Shown: positions 23,930 through 33,905 of the stretch, piece after piece | Layout: each line of letters opens with the position of its first letter | Numbering within the stretch: the stretch's first letter is position 1 | From: Antedon mediterranea | Taxonomy: Eukaryota > Echinodermata > Crinoidea > Comatulida > Antedonidae | Reading direction: 5' to 3' | Assembly (NCBI RefSeq): GCF_964355755.1 | Contig: NC_092676.1 | Location: 26,270,288-26,334,287 of the forward strand | Length of the DNA stretch: 64,000 nt | The notes under the pieces: generated by a model | What the model was told of the DNA's origin: nothing | The model's input: the letters and a program-made list of their open reading frames with translations, nothing else | The model's database searches: none | Translations under genes and position numbers: made by a program

Positions 23930-24772
23930 ATGAGTAGTTTTTCGGTGAAATATTTGGTCATCTTTGCATTGATAATTACATTAGTACAATGCGATCGTCT
24001 TTATTTCAACGTTTCACCCAGAGATACAGTTTACGAAGGTTCAAATCTGACAATGCACTGTCTAACCGACCTCAACCTGAAATTTGCTTATGAGACAAAA
24101 CGATATGGAAGTAACAGATTAGAAGGAACATGTTCTTCTGGGGATCGACATGTTTATCCTGAATTTACCATATCTTGTAACACGTCTACGACCAGTGCAT
24201 TGCTGTTAATATCATTAGATATTTACAACGCATCGTTTGGACAAACAGGTGTTTACAGGTGTTGGAATTCTAACGGATATAAATTTATCATATTAACTGT
24301 TCTTTCCAAACCTACTCCAGCCTGTACAACGACCAGTGCTTTTGTCGAGGCTGATATTCCGAAAGAGTTCATTTCGTACAGTGCGACTACAGTCGGGCCA
24401 GCGTTGTACAATGGGACTACAGTCGAGCCAGCTTTGTACAGTGGGACTACAGTCGAGCCAGCTTTGTACAATAAAACATCAAAAACAAATGGACCAGCAA
24501 AGTCGGAAGGAGAAGAGATAAGCCAAGCCAAACTCGATCTAATTAAATACATATCAATTGCTGGTAACATCGTATCCATAGTCATCATCGCGATTCTATC
24601 TATCTGTTCCTTCCGTAAATGTAACAGAAAGAAAAATAACTTCCAACAAGCAGATATGCCTACAGTTCCTGTAGGACATACAATGGGTGAAGGAGGCTAC
24701 TTGGGTTATAAATTAGTTGTCAGTGAGATGCAGGAGCACATCTATCAAACAGTTGTTAATACGAATAAATAG
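23930..24772 (+). CDS. Single-exon Ig-domain type I receptor with ITIM-like tail
   Basis: 280 aa in one open frame. Residues 1-21 form a signal peptide (hydrophobic 8-20, likely cleavage near C21). Residues 25-125 are Ig-like: YEGSNLTMHC (C44) and TGVYRCW (C111) give the B- and F-strand cysteines, with an extra pair C68 and C83. Asn-X-Ser/Thr sites are at about 39, 84, 100, 161 and 181. The stalk (152-181) is three near-identical 10-residue units, (A/G)TTV(G/E)PALY(N/S), encoded by a 30-nt tandem repeat at 24383-24472. A transmembrane helix spans about 207-227, followed by basic RKCNRKK. The tail has LGYKLV (Y260), a canonical ITIM, and IYQTV (Y272), 12 residues apart. Such tails bind SH2 phosphatases or kinases in animal immune receptors; the role here is inferred. 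Lack of introns suggests a retrocopy or a fast-evolving family member. No orthologue recognised. Confidence 0.75.
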   Translation: MSSFSVKYLVIFALIITLVQCDRLYFNVSPRDTVYEGSNLTMHCLTDLNLKFAYETKRYGSNRLEGTCSSGDRHVYPEFTISCNTSTTSALLLISLDIYNASFGQTGVYRCWNSNGYKFIILTVLSKPTPACTTTSAFVEADIPKEFISYSATTVGPALYNGTTVEPALYSGTTVEPALYNKTSKTNGPAKSEGEEISQAKLDLIKYISIAGNIVSIVIIAILSICSFRKCNRKKNNFQQADMPTVPVGHTMGEGGYLGYKLVVSEMQEHIYQTVVNTNK

Positions 24773-25925
24773 TACAACTTTTGTGTAGAAAAGTATAACA
24801 AGTTTCGTCCAACTTTGAGAAGGCAACCCGATACTGAACTTTTTCTAACTTAGTTTTCGCTACGTTGCGATTTGCGAAACCGTCTGTTTATAAATAATAT
24901 TAATGCTAGTCTTATATATCCTCTAATACAATGTTTCTAAGCACTTTACAAACAAAAATGATCCATAAAATATCCCAAAGAAGAAGAAGAGGAACCAATA
25001 TTCTCCATCACTTGGAAGCTCTCATGAGAGCTCGCCGGAACAGTATTAGAATATAATATAGCAATTTATATAGCGCACATATCCACTAAAAGTGCTCAAG
25101 CATCTGTCTATCCTATCCTACCAAAATAAGAAGAAAACGATTTTGCGATGAAGGAAAATAACAAGGAAAGCAAATGAATGTAATTTTTTAGATAGGCCTA
25201 AGTTTGAAATTAAATTGAAGTGTACAGTTTTATGAGATGTTTGAAGGTTATCATCATCGTTGTTTCTCTTTGTCGCACTTCGTATAGAGAATTCACTAAA
25301 ATCGTTAATCGTGTTTCGATTCCTTTTACGTTTTCCACTCACAAAAACACGTTAAATAAGTTGCTGCCTAATAAAAATCAGTTATGTAATGCGATAAAAA
25401 TAACATTTCAAAACTTAATCGAAAGAGGAAACATTTCCGTTAGTAATTGGCATATATTCCTGTTAAAATATAATTTTAATATCCATTTCTGCGAAGAAAA
25501 AAAGTCTACGTACATTCCAATTGTGACACTACAGTAACACAATTGTAAAGAAAGATTTAGATTCGGACTTTGGAAGGAGACATGAGAACGAAGTAGACTT
25601 AGCATGGAGCTATACAATTTTATAGCTCCATGGACTTAGTTAGTTCTTTGTCTGACGTCACAACGTGGTTACTTGGCAAAATATAATTTTGCTGCGTATT
25701 ACGATAGTGTTCACAATTTCCAAGTTATCTGAACAGGACATGCCTATTGATTTTCAAAAAAATCGATGTATTGGTGATGCTTTAAATCTCGAGTTATCTA
25801 TATCTAAAAATAATATATAGCACGCCCTCTGTTGCTTTTAAATTTTGTACAGTACTGTTACATTTCACTCCTATTCTGAGAGCTTATTTTATGTTATAAC
25901 CTATGTGAATTTATATATATAAAAG
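24773..25925. other. Intergenic; repeat fragments, no supported gene
   Basis: Contains the 3' UTR of the Ig receptor, a GAAGAAGAAGAGG-type run near 24978, a 12-bp-stem hairpin (CATGGAGCTATA..TATAGCTCCATG) at 25603-25632 and a 105-codon open frame at 25220-25537 with no recognisable domain. Confidence 0.5.
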
Positions 25926-26144
25926 AATAAGCTTTTTATGTCCATATATGTGGGGATTTAAAAGAAATAATAAAGTAAACTAATTAGCTAAGTAAAACAA
26001 TAAGCTTTTTATGTCCATATATGTGGGGATTTAAAAGAAATAATAAAGTAAACTAATTAGCTAAGTAAAACAATAAGCTTTTTATGTCCATATATGTGGG
26101 GATTTAAAAGAAATAATAAAGTAAACTAATTAGCTAAGTAAAAG
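25926..26144. repeat. 73-bp tandem repeat, three copies
   Basis: The unit starts AATAAGCTTTTTATGTCCAT and ends GCTAAGTAAAAC; copies begin at 25926, 25999 and 26072 and are virtually identical. The ATGTCCATATATG word is also in the family A MITE core, so the unit may derive from it. Near-identity suggests recent expansion. Confidence 0.9.
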
Positions 26145-26558
26145 AATAAACTTTTTTTGTCAGTTATATAAAGCAATATTACTTATGCCATTCTTCATAA
26201 CATCAAATGTGTATATACACACCTGTTTATTAGATATCAACATCTTTATTAGATAATATACAGTATATGTTTGTTTGTATTTAAAGAAAATGTCTTCACT
26301 TTGTATGCATTCAACAATTTATAAAACAAAAGATTAAAAATGTTCAAAAAATGTATTATATTATTCACTAAAAACAATTTTTATGATACAAACAAAAGTC
26401 ACATTATGGAAATCAAGTTCAGACTTAGCATTTTGTTGACAACCGGTACACGAGTTAAAGAAAGCAAGATTTTTTGTTCCGATATATAATAAGTAAATAT
26501 GAAATTGTTGTATTGAAAATTACTTTTGGAATGCCTAAAAATTAAGGAAAAATATGTT

Positions 26559-26641
26559 AAGCTCTGTCTACACTATCAAACTTTATGTGATGTGTCTATT
26601 TATGGACACATTATTACTACCATATTTGGGCACATCACACC
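26559..26641. mobile_element. MITE family A, copy 8 (truncated)
   Basis: Left terminal repeat and shortened core only. It sits about 300 bp outside the left arm of the large inverted-repeat element. Confidence 0.75.
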
Positions 26642-27589
26642 AGGCCTTGTCTTTTCAAAATTGTAGGTGTGCTACAAATTGCACTTCTCAATACATTCAG
26701 GGGTGCTGTTTGTACTTTGGTGTGTAGAAATTTACCAAATTTAGGCGTGTTGTAAATCGCACTCCTCAAGGGCAGTTTAGGAATATGTTAGGTGAGTGAT
26801 CACTCTTGCTCGCCTTAAAAGATAAGGCCTGTCACACTGATGTGTAGATTGTGACTCGGGTGCAATGATCACTTGCTTTATAATAAATACAATATTCCAG
26901 AGACAGTTTTTAGACAGGTTCCATTTCTCAAAAAACGGCCTAGAAAACGAATCAAGAAGCATTTTTGGGTAGAAGCTGGGATCCACTTGATTTAGGATAT
27001 TTCGACCTCGCTTCTTATGAATATGGCGGATCCCAAGCGAAATTCGGCCATCTAAGCCCTTAATTTGCATAATTAAAAATGGCGGCCATTTTTTATAATT
27101 ACCCTATATCTCGAGAACCACTAGTCACAGGTAATTAATTTTGGTGTCAAAATGTTTTAAATATATGTTTTTATATTCACTTTAATGACACATTTTCTCA
27201 AAAAATGGATGCAAGTCTTATTTCTGACATTTTGACCTTTGACCTTGATTTATCGTATCTCAGTAACCAATAATCGGAGAGACACGAAATAGGGCTCAAA
27301 TTGTTCAGAAACTATACATTCATATTTATTATAATGAAATGTTTTTACAAAAAATGGCCGATTCTACAACTATTGACCTTTGAACTATTAGTCAATTATA
27401 ATAATATAACTCTGAAAATTTTGGTCTTATGACATTTTTTTTCTTTTTAAATTGTTTAAAACATGTGTGTTTCTATCCAGTCTAATGGCACATTTTGTAG
27501 AAAGAATGGCCGATAGTATGGTTATTGACCTTTAAACTACAGCATAGGCCTACTGTATACTAAATATAATATAATTGCATAACTATGAA

Positions 27590-28185
27590 ATTATTTATAC
27601 ACAATGATAATTAGTAAAATTATAAAATTCACTGCCATCAAATATGATGTATTATGATTTATATAGATTTAAAAAAAAAATTGAACACGCAAGTTACATT
27701 TGTTGAAATTTGAAATTACCTGCCATCAATATGATGGAGTATGATTATAGATTTTTTAAAATGTGAACATGTCAGCTACATTTGGAAATTACCAGCCATC
27801 AATATGATGGATTATGATTATAGATTTAAAAAAGAATTTGAACACGTAAGCTACATTTGAAAATTACCTGCCATCGATATGATGGATTATGATTATAGAT
27901 TTAAAAAAGAATTGTAACACGTCAGCTACATTTGGAAATTTGAAAATTACCTGCCATCAATATGATAGATTATAATTGTATAGATTTAAAAGAAAATGTG
28001 AACACGTAAGCTACATTTGAAAATTACCTGCCATCAATATGATGAATTATGATTATAGATTTAAAAACGAATTTGAACACGTCAGCTACATTTGGAAATT
28101 TGGAAATTACCTGCCATCAATATGATGGATTATGATTGTATAGGTTTGAAAGAAAATGTGAACACGTAAGCTACATTTGGAATGA
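27590..28185. repeat. Minisatellite of about 75 bp in the left arm
   Basis: Roughly seven diverged units built on CTGCCATCAATATGATGGAT, ATTATAGATTTAAAA and GAACACGT(A/C)AGCTACATTT. The same unit occurs about three times, inverted, at 30510-30725, so the array was inside the element before or during its inversion and changed length afterwards. Confidence 0.85.
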
Positions 28186-28245
28186 ACATGTTAAGGGCAT
28201 CAGTTTTGATCATTCATGTAAAGGTTTCCGTCATCTTTAGCGTTG

Positions 28246-29204
28246 TTAACAGTGGCATAAAGCTGTACATGGTAGTTTTGACTTCTTGCACCTACATCTA
28301 TAGGTTATGCATCGTGTCTTGCGTCCACAATAAATCATCTCTAACGAAGGAGTAATAGCTTCATTTTTCAGAAGCACTGGTTGAAGTTTACCATTAGATG
28401 GTCCCAACCAAAATCTGTTGGTGATGGCAAATGCTGGATTGGCGATACAGCTTTTTTCCATACGAGTGCTTGGAAGTGTACTCTTTTTATATGTTGGTGC
28501 ACTGCATCGCTTGTTGGAGGTAATGCCACTGGTTTTTTGTTTTTTTTAAACATGGCATGCCTAACTTCATTGGAACTTTTAACTTGACCAACACCGTAAA
28601 CGTAGCAAATGAATCTTTCCGATTTCATAATAACTTGGTCACTGATAGGTTTTCTCCCATGTCTTTAATTAGTTCATAATTTTTTTTTAATACTTCCCAT
28701 GCCGATGCCTTTGAGTGACCACTTAGATATGAGCAGGGAAGAGTTAAATTACTGTATGTATGTATTAATGTAATTTAACTCTTCCCTGGATATGAGGTAG
28801 TATCGCATCCACTAATAGTGTGGAATGGAATCAGTGCTTTTGCAGAACCATCCGGCAAGGCTTGAAAAATGTCTTTTATAGATACTTTCTTTTTTTGGAT
28901 GCCCCTGTCATCATCCATTTGGATACCATGCTTTGGTAGTGAGACACTAGAATCACAGTACGTCTGTATCCCTAAGCAACTACAACTGTGTCGTATCGGA
29001 CATTGGCAGCATGACAAGTCGCGTGTCCGCTTCTCCATGATCTGGTACCAGAGACAACGTATTCGTGTAGACTTTTGATGATTTAACAACTGATTCTTCC
29101 ATAAATCCACCAGCTGTGACAATTTCTTTGTCTATAGGAGCTTGACGAATCAACTCCTCTGATAGAAATCGTGCCAGATCTGCTTTATTTTCTTGTAATG
29201 CCAA
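28246..29204 (-). pseudogene. Transposon-associated protein fragment (GEADTRL / SGCDTTS family)
   Basis: Broken minus-strand reading frames read in order: HGEADTRLVMLPMSD (29204-28980 region), IPFHTISGCDTTSY (about 28790-28830), then SGHSKASAWEVLKKNYELIK after an insertion, then YLQQAMQC and a Cys-rich end CGRKTRC..CRCKKSKLPCTALCHC. The combination of EADTR, FHxxSGCDTTS, HQHIKRxHFQ and a CxCxK-rich tail is a protein type I know from many invertebrate genomes as a repeated, mobile-element-like family; its transposon superfamily is not clear to me. Frameshifts and a nested insertion make it non-functional. Confidence 0.6.
28734..28788. mobile_element. 55-bp foldback MITE with 8-bp target duplication
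   Basis: A stem of CAGGGAAGAGTTAAATTAC and its complement around a 17-bp loop, flanked by perfect GATATGAG copies (28726-28733 and 28789-28796). It interrupts the transposon frame just after GCDTTSY. A similar motif, CCAGGGAAGAGTGAAATTAC, is at 53205. The 8-bp duplication fits hAT-type transposition. Confidence 0.8.
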
Positions 29205-29283
29205 AAAGTTCGACCAGCAATTTGGCTGCCTGTGTTTTGGTTCATCTTTGTCTGGTGGTGTCCTTTATCGACAGTTTTAAGTT

Positions 29284-29613
29284 AGGCATGCCATGTTTAA
29301 AAAAAAAAAAACCAGAGGCATACCTCCAACAAGCGATGCAGTGCACCAGCATATAAAAAGAGCACACTTCCAATCACTCGTATGGAAAAAAGCTGTATCG
29401 CCAATCCAGCATTTGCTATTACCAACAGATTTTGGTTGGGAGCTATCTAATGGTAAACTTCAACCAGTGCTTCTGAAAAATGAAGCTATTCCTACTGCTT
29501 CGTTAGAGATGAATTATTGTGGATGCAAGACACGATGCATAACCATATAGATGTAGGTGCAAGAAGTCAAAACTACCATGTACAGCTTTATGCTGCTGTA
29601 ACAACGCTAAAGT
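29284..29613 (+). pseudogene. Second, inverted copy of the transposon protein C-terminus
   Basis: Plus-strand frame with PPTSDAVHQHIKRAHFQ, FGWELSNGKLQPVLL and YCGCKTRC, mirroring the minus-strand copy at 28246-28628. It sits in the right arm and is cut by the LINE insertion at 29613/29614. Confidence 0.65.
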
Positions 29614-30395
29614 CGAAAACAAAATATCTAAAAGTTCTGGTATCATATATAGATTATCGTCTTTCATCCCTCAAAACATACTCCAGATTCTTTACTGTTC
29701 ACTAATCCTCCCTTACCTCACTTACTGTAATATTATTTGGGGTAATACATACCCGTCCTACTTAAACAAACTGTTATTGATCCAAAAGAAAACCGTAAGA
29801 TACATAGCAAATGCTCCTCCTTTATCCCATTCCAATCCTTTATTTTCTTCATTTGGTCTTCTTAAAATTCAGGCTATTAACCATCTTCAACAGTGTTTTC
29901 CTCTATTCATGGCTAAACTCGATCCTGCCATCACACTTTTATGATTTATTTAGTTTCAATCTTAATTTTCATAACCACAGTACTCGGAGCGCAAATCAAA
30001 TACGTATTCCTTTTTTAAAAACTGCTTCTTTTAAACATAGCATTAAGTTCACTGGTCCTAAACTCTGGGATAACGTACCAGTTAATATAAAAAGTGCTTT
30101 GTCTAAGAAGAGTTTTTCTTTTAAATTGAAACGGCACCTCTTATCTAGTTATGTTTAATTATCCTTTCACTCATTGTAGTTTTGATATTTAGTCTTTTCG
30201 GTACCCTGAAACTAAAAGTCTTCATTACTGTTTTTGTCCTGTTTCCGGTTCCCGTGTTGTCCTGTTTTTTTTTTCAGTTTCTATGGGCTGCCTTATACAA
30301 GCTTCGCTTTTTAGGAATGCTGCCCCTTTTATTTTAATCATATTTACTGTTAATTTTTATTTTCTATGAATGACAAGAAGAGAAATAAATGTTAC

Positions 30396-30440
<45 letters not shown>
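29614..30440 (+). mobile_element. LINE (non-LTR retrotransposon) 3' fragment
   Basis: Encodes the reverse-transcriptase C-terminal region typical of CR1/L2-like LINEs: LPYLTYCNIIWGNTY, KKTVRYIANA, FLYSWLNSILPSHFYDLF, FTGPKLWDNVP, SFKLKRHLLSSY, with a frameshift near 29888. It ends in a (TTGA)n tail, about eight units. Flanking AAAG on both sides and perfect continuity of the host arm across the gap show it as a later insertion, 5'-truncated in the usual LINE way. Confidence 0.85.
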
Positions 30441-30441
<1 letters not shown>

Positions 30442-31530
30442 AGATGACGGAAACCTTTAAATGAATGATCAAAACTGATGCCCTTAACATGTTCATTCCA
30501 AATGTAGCTACGCGTTCACATTTTCTTTCAAACCTTTATACAATCATAATCCATCATATTGATGGCAGGTAAGTTCCAAATTTCCAAATGTAGCTGACGT
30601 GTTCAAATTCTTTTTTAAATCTATAATCATACTCCATCATATTGATGGCAGGTAATTTCCAAATGTAACTTGCATGTTCATTTTTTTTTAATCTATATAA
30701 ATCATAATACATCATATTTGATGGCAGTGAATTATATAATTTTACTAATTATCATTGTGTATAAATAATTTCATAGTTATGCAATTATATTATATTTAGT
30801 ATACAGTAGGCCTATGCTGTAGTTCAAATGTCAATAACCATACTATCGGCCATTCTTCTACAAAATGTGCCATTAGACTGGATAGAAACACACATGTTTT
30901 AAACAAAAAAAATGTCATAAGACCAACATTTTCAGAGTTATATTATTATATTTGACTAATAGTTCAAAGGTCAATAGTTGTAGAATCGGCCATTTTTTGT
31001 AAAAACATTTCATTATAATAAATATGAATGTATAGTTTCTGAACAATTTGAGCCCTATTTCGTGTCTCTCCGATTATTGGTTACTGAGATACGATAAATC
31101 AAGGTCAAAGGTCAAAATGTCAGAAATAAGACTTGCATCCATTTTTTGAGAAAATGTGTCATTAAAGTGAATATAAAAACATATATTTAAAACATTTTGA
31201 CACCAAAATTAATTACCTGTGACTAGTGGTTCTCGAGATATAAGGTAATTATAAAAAATGGCCGCCATTTTTAATTATGCAAATTAAGGGCTTAGATGGC
31301 CGAATTTCGCTTGGGATCCGCCATATTCGTAATCAGCGAGGTCGAAATATCCTAAATCAAGTGGATCCCAGCTTCTACCCAAAAATGCTTCTTACACCAT
31401 ATTTCAGAGGAAATAGAACTTGTCTATTTCATTTGTGGTCTAAAAAACTTTTACAATATTTTACAATTAGGGTAGTATGTGAAAGTGTACCCTATATTTT
31501 AAAATTGTTCATTTAATTTCAACATTATCC

Positions 31531-33120
31531 TCAAGTTTGATCAATTATCAGCTCATCTATTCCCCAGTCCTCAAAACTGCCGTCAGGAAGGTAACGACGA
31601 ATAATGATTGGAATTTTTCTTGCTCTACAAAAGAAATAAGAGAAAATATATCCCTGTACTGTATAACGTCAGTATAAGTTTAAAAATTAATTCTTATTTG
31701 AGTTAGTTATTCACTAATGTCTAATTAGTTAAGCTCTGTCTACATTATCAAACTTTATGTGACTAAAAAAATGTGATGTGTCCATATATTGACACGATGA
31801 TTTCATATCACTACCATATTTAAGCATATCACTACCATATTTGGGCATATCACTACCATATTTAAGCATATCACTACCATATTTGGGCATATCATTACCA
31901 TATTTAAGCATATCACTACCATATTTGGGCATATCACACTTCTTTTGTCAAACTAATTTGATAGTGTAGACAGAGCATTACGTACTTTAGTTCTTTCATA
32001 GCTATTTCAAGTGGATCAGTCTCTCCTTCTAGCTCTACCATAACTGGGGCATTCATTCTGAAAAATAAAGTATTTAATTGAAGCTTTTATAAATCATTAT
32101 ATATCATTATAAAATACAGTTATCACAATGCAACCTTGCTTGTTGAGTTAAATTAAAATTGTTTGTTTTTACCTCTTTTGTTCTGCGTCCTAGTGAGACA
32201 AGTATCTACTTCTAACTAGAGCCAATGTTAATAATGCTCTCTTCATTTTTCCTCTTTGCATTGTATATTAATATTATCTAAATGAATTGACTTATTGAAT
32301 TTGAAAATTATATGTGTTAATTATGTAATTTGAACATACGCAATTTGCAACGCCCTCGTCCCCAACACCCTTGCACGCTCATATTTTGTCATATACGGTG
32401 TAGTGATCCTTTCCATTGGTGCTTGGCTGTCAGCAGAAGGCAGAATCTCAATATTTTCTCCTTCATCACCATCCTAGACAAAATAAATGTTATAACAAAA
32501 TTATTACATTTGTTTTGTATTATATATACTTGCTAAATCTGGATATATTATTGGCAGGCTTTGAACATAATTATTGCGGACAGTAACATTTTTGGAAAGT
32601 TTTGAGTACAGTACAGTATTAGAAGGGAGAGTGTGTTACAGCAGCTGTACTATCTAAGTAAGAGTAACCTTAGTACTACTACTTACTCCTTCATTCTGTA
32701 GGTCATTTATTTCTTCATCATCATCTACATCTTCAAAGTTATCATTGAATCTGTAATTTGTAAATAAATATTTAAAAACAAAAAAATTATTTAAATTTTT
32801 ATTATAATTAAATTTTTAGATTCTTAATCTTAGCCTACGTCTTCCTCTAGCTGTCAGGTTGAAACTACTTACGCCGGCCGCCCTAGTTTTCTAGGCACCC
32901 CTCTCTAGTAAGGCCTATTCCACACTTGTTAGTCCACCCCGGCCCCGTCGGCTTTGGGATGGGTAGTTAAGTTACAGTAAGTATCTCAGAAGTAGAATAG
33001 GCCTAACTAGCCTAGCTAGGCTAGTTCTACCTACTACTACTAGGCTAGTTCGTGTGTTGTTATTTACCAAATAACTAATTTAAGTTGAACTTACTCTCCC
33101 ATATCATCGTCATCTGCCAT
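31531..33120 (-). CDS. POLR2F: POLR2F / RPB6, shared RNA polymerase I-II-III subunit
   Basis: The small omega-like subunit that stabilises the polymerase clamp and is common to the three nuclear RNA polymerases. Five exons: 33120-33095, 32750-32687, 32473-32340, 32057-31986, 31624-31531; 390 nt, 129 aa (human 127). The acidic N-terminus ([18 protein letters not shown]) is followed by the core: [60 protein letters not shown] and DELII. All junctions keep phase. A family A MITE starts only 9 bp inside intron 4 from the donor of the 72-nt exon. It is divergent to the FBXO30/40 gene; the ATGs are about 790 bp apart. Confidence 0.97.
31731..31976. mobile_element. MITE family A, copy 9, with expanded internal repeat
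   Basis: Both terminal repeats present, but the core unit GCATATCACTACCATATTT(A/G) is repeated about six to seven times, making a 246-bp element against the usual 130-160. The units alternate TTAA and TTGG, indicating expansion by two-unit steps. It fills most of POLR2F intron 4. Confidence 0.9.
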
Positions 33121-33905
33121 ATTTTCGATATTTCAGTGGACTTGAGGTATAAAAATCGTAAATTAAACCGTTTCGTTTTGATCCGCGACGACGACTCGAC
33201 TGCACGCTTCTTTTTCTTTTCAAAATCAAAATGCTGCTGCTCTAACTAACTATGATGTGTGAGATGTGCATTCCATGATTTCATCTAAATAATATGCTGT
33301 AGTTGGTGTTGAATAATCCATGTTAACATAAAGCAAGTAATTCAATCATGTTTTAATAATATATGAGGACTCATTTAATAATATTATAACAACTATTATT
33401 GTAGAAGAATATCTCCTAAACACTGATAACCAACAATGATTATACCTTTGGCGTTTCATAATTCTATTTAGTGTAACCCAACCAAGCGGAACGCGATTCG
33501 CTTCAATGGACAAGTGATGGTTTAGTTTATATTTCTAAGTTCTCTTTTACTTTAGATTAGTATTGTTATTAAATAAACTATATGAGTAGGCTTAGACCGG
33601 TCTTTATGCCATATATATTTTATACTTTCAGTGCCTAATTCACCGAGTAAATCAGTAAGTGTATTTACATGTTAAGTTCAAGTTTTGGTTAAGCCCTAGC
33701 TAGGCCGAATATTCAACATTCCTTTCCGATGAGTAGGCCTCACTCCCCTGAATCAGCAACTTTTCTTCGGCACACTACTGACTATACAGTACATACATTA
33801 AACCTTAGGTAGGGCCTACCTTATCTAGTCCTCTGAGTGAGGATAGGGGTTTTGTTCTTAGCCAATACATTCATCTTAAATTTTTTAGAGTTTTTAATTT
33901 CAGGC
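33121..33905. promoter_or_regulatory. Divergent upstream region of POLR2F and the FBXO30/40 gene
   Basis: Non-coding. A 3' splice site (TTTAATTTCAG|GC) at 33903 shows that the F-box gene has at least one upstream non-coding exon; a strong donor (AATCA|GTAAGT) at 33654/33655 preceded by an acceptor-like TACTTTCAG at 33631 is one candidate. Confidence 0.5.

Larger units (their letters stand above)
26957..31393. mobile_element. Large inverted-repeat transposon (foldback-like), degenerate
   Basis: The left arm, 26957-28568, is the reverse complement of the right arm, 29280-31393, once a LINE insertion at 29614-30440 is removed. Arms of about 1.3-1.6 kb flank about 710 bp of single-copy centre. 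Both outer arms carry the same short open frame (MQIKGLDGRISLGIRHI; minus at 27070-26777, plus from 31277). Inside each arm is a minisatellite of about 75 bp with different copy number (about seven left, three right). The inner arms and centre encode pieces of one transposon-type protein. I read it as a DNA transposon whose 3' half was duplicated in inverted orientation. Confidence 0.8.

Noticed and set aside
24253-24588. Minus-strand 111-codon frame
   Set aside because: Shadow of the Ig receptor exon; the plus strand has signal peptide, Ig cysteines and TM helix.
25220-25537. 105-codon open frame with a hydrophobic start
   Set aside because: No recognisable domain, no splice or promoter support, and surrounding sequence is repeat debris. 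Kept only as a note.
33837-33905. Upstream extension of the F-box frame beginning at 33837
   Set aside because: Starts at GTG and crosses a clear 3' splice site at 33903; the ATG at 33906 gives the family N-terminus.
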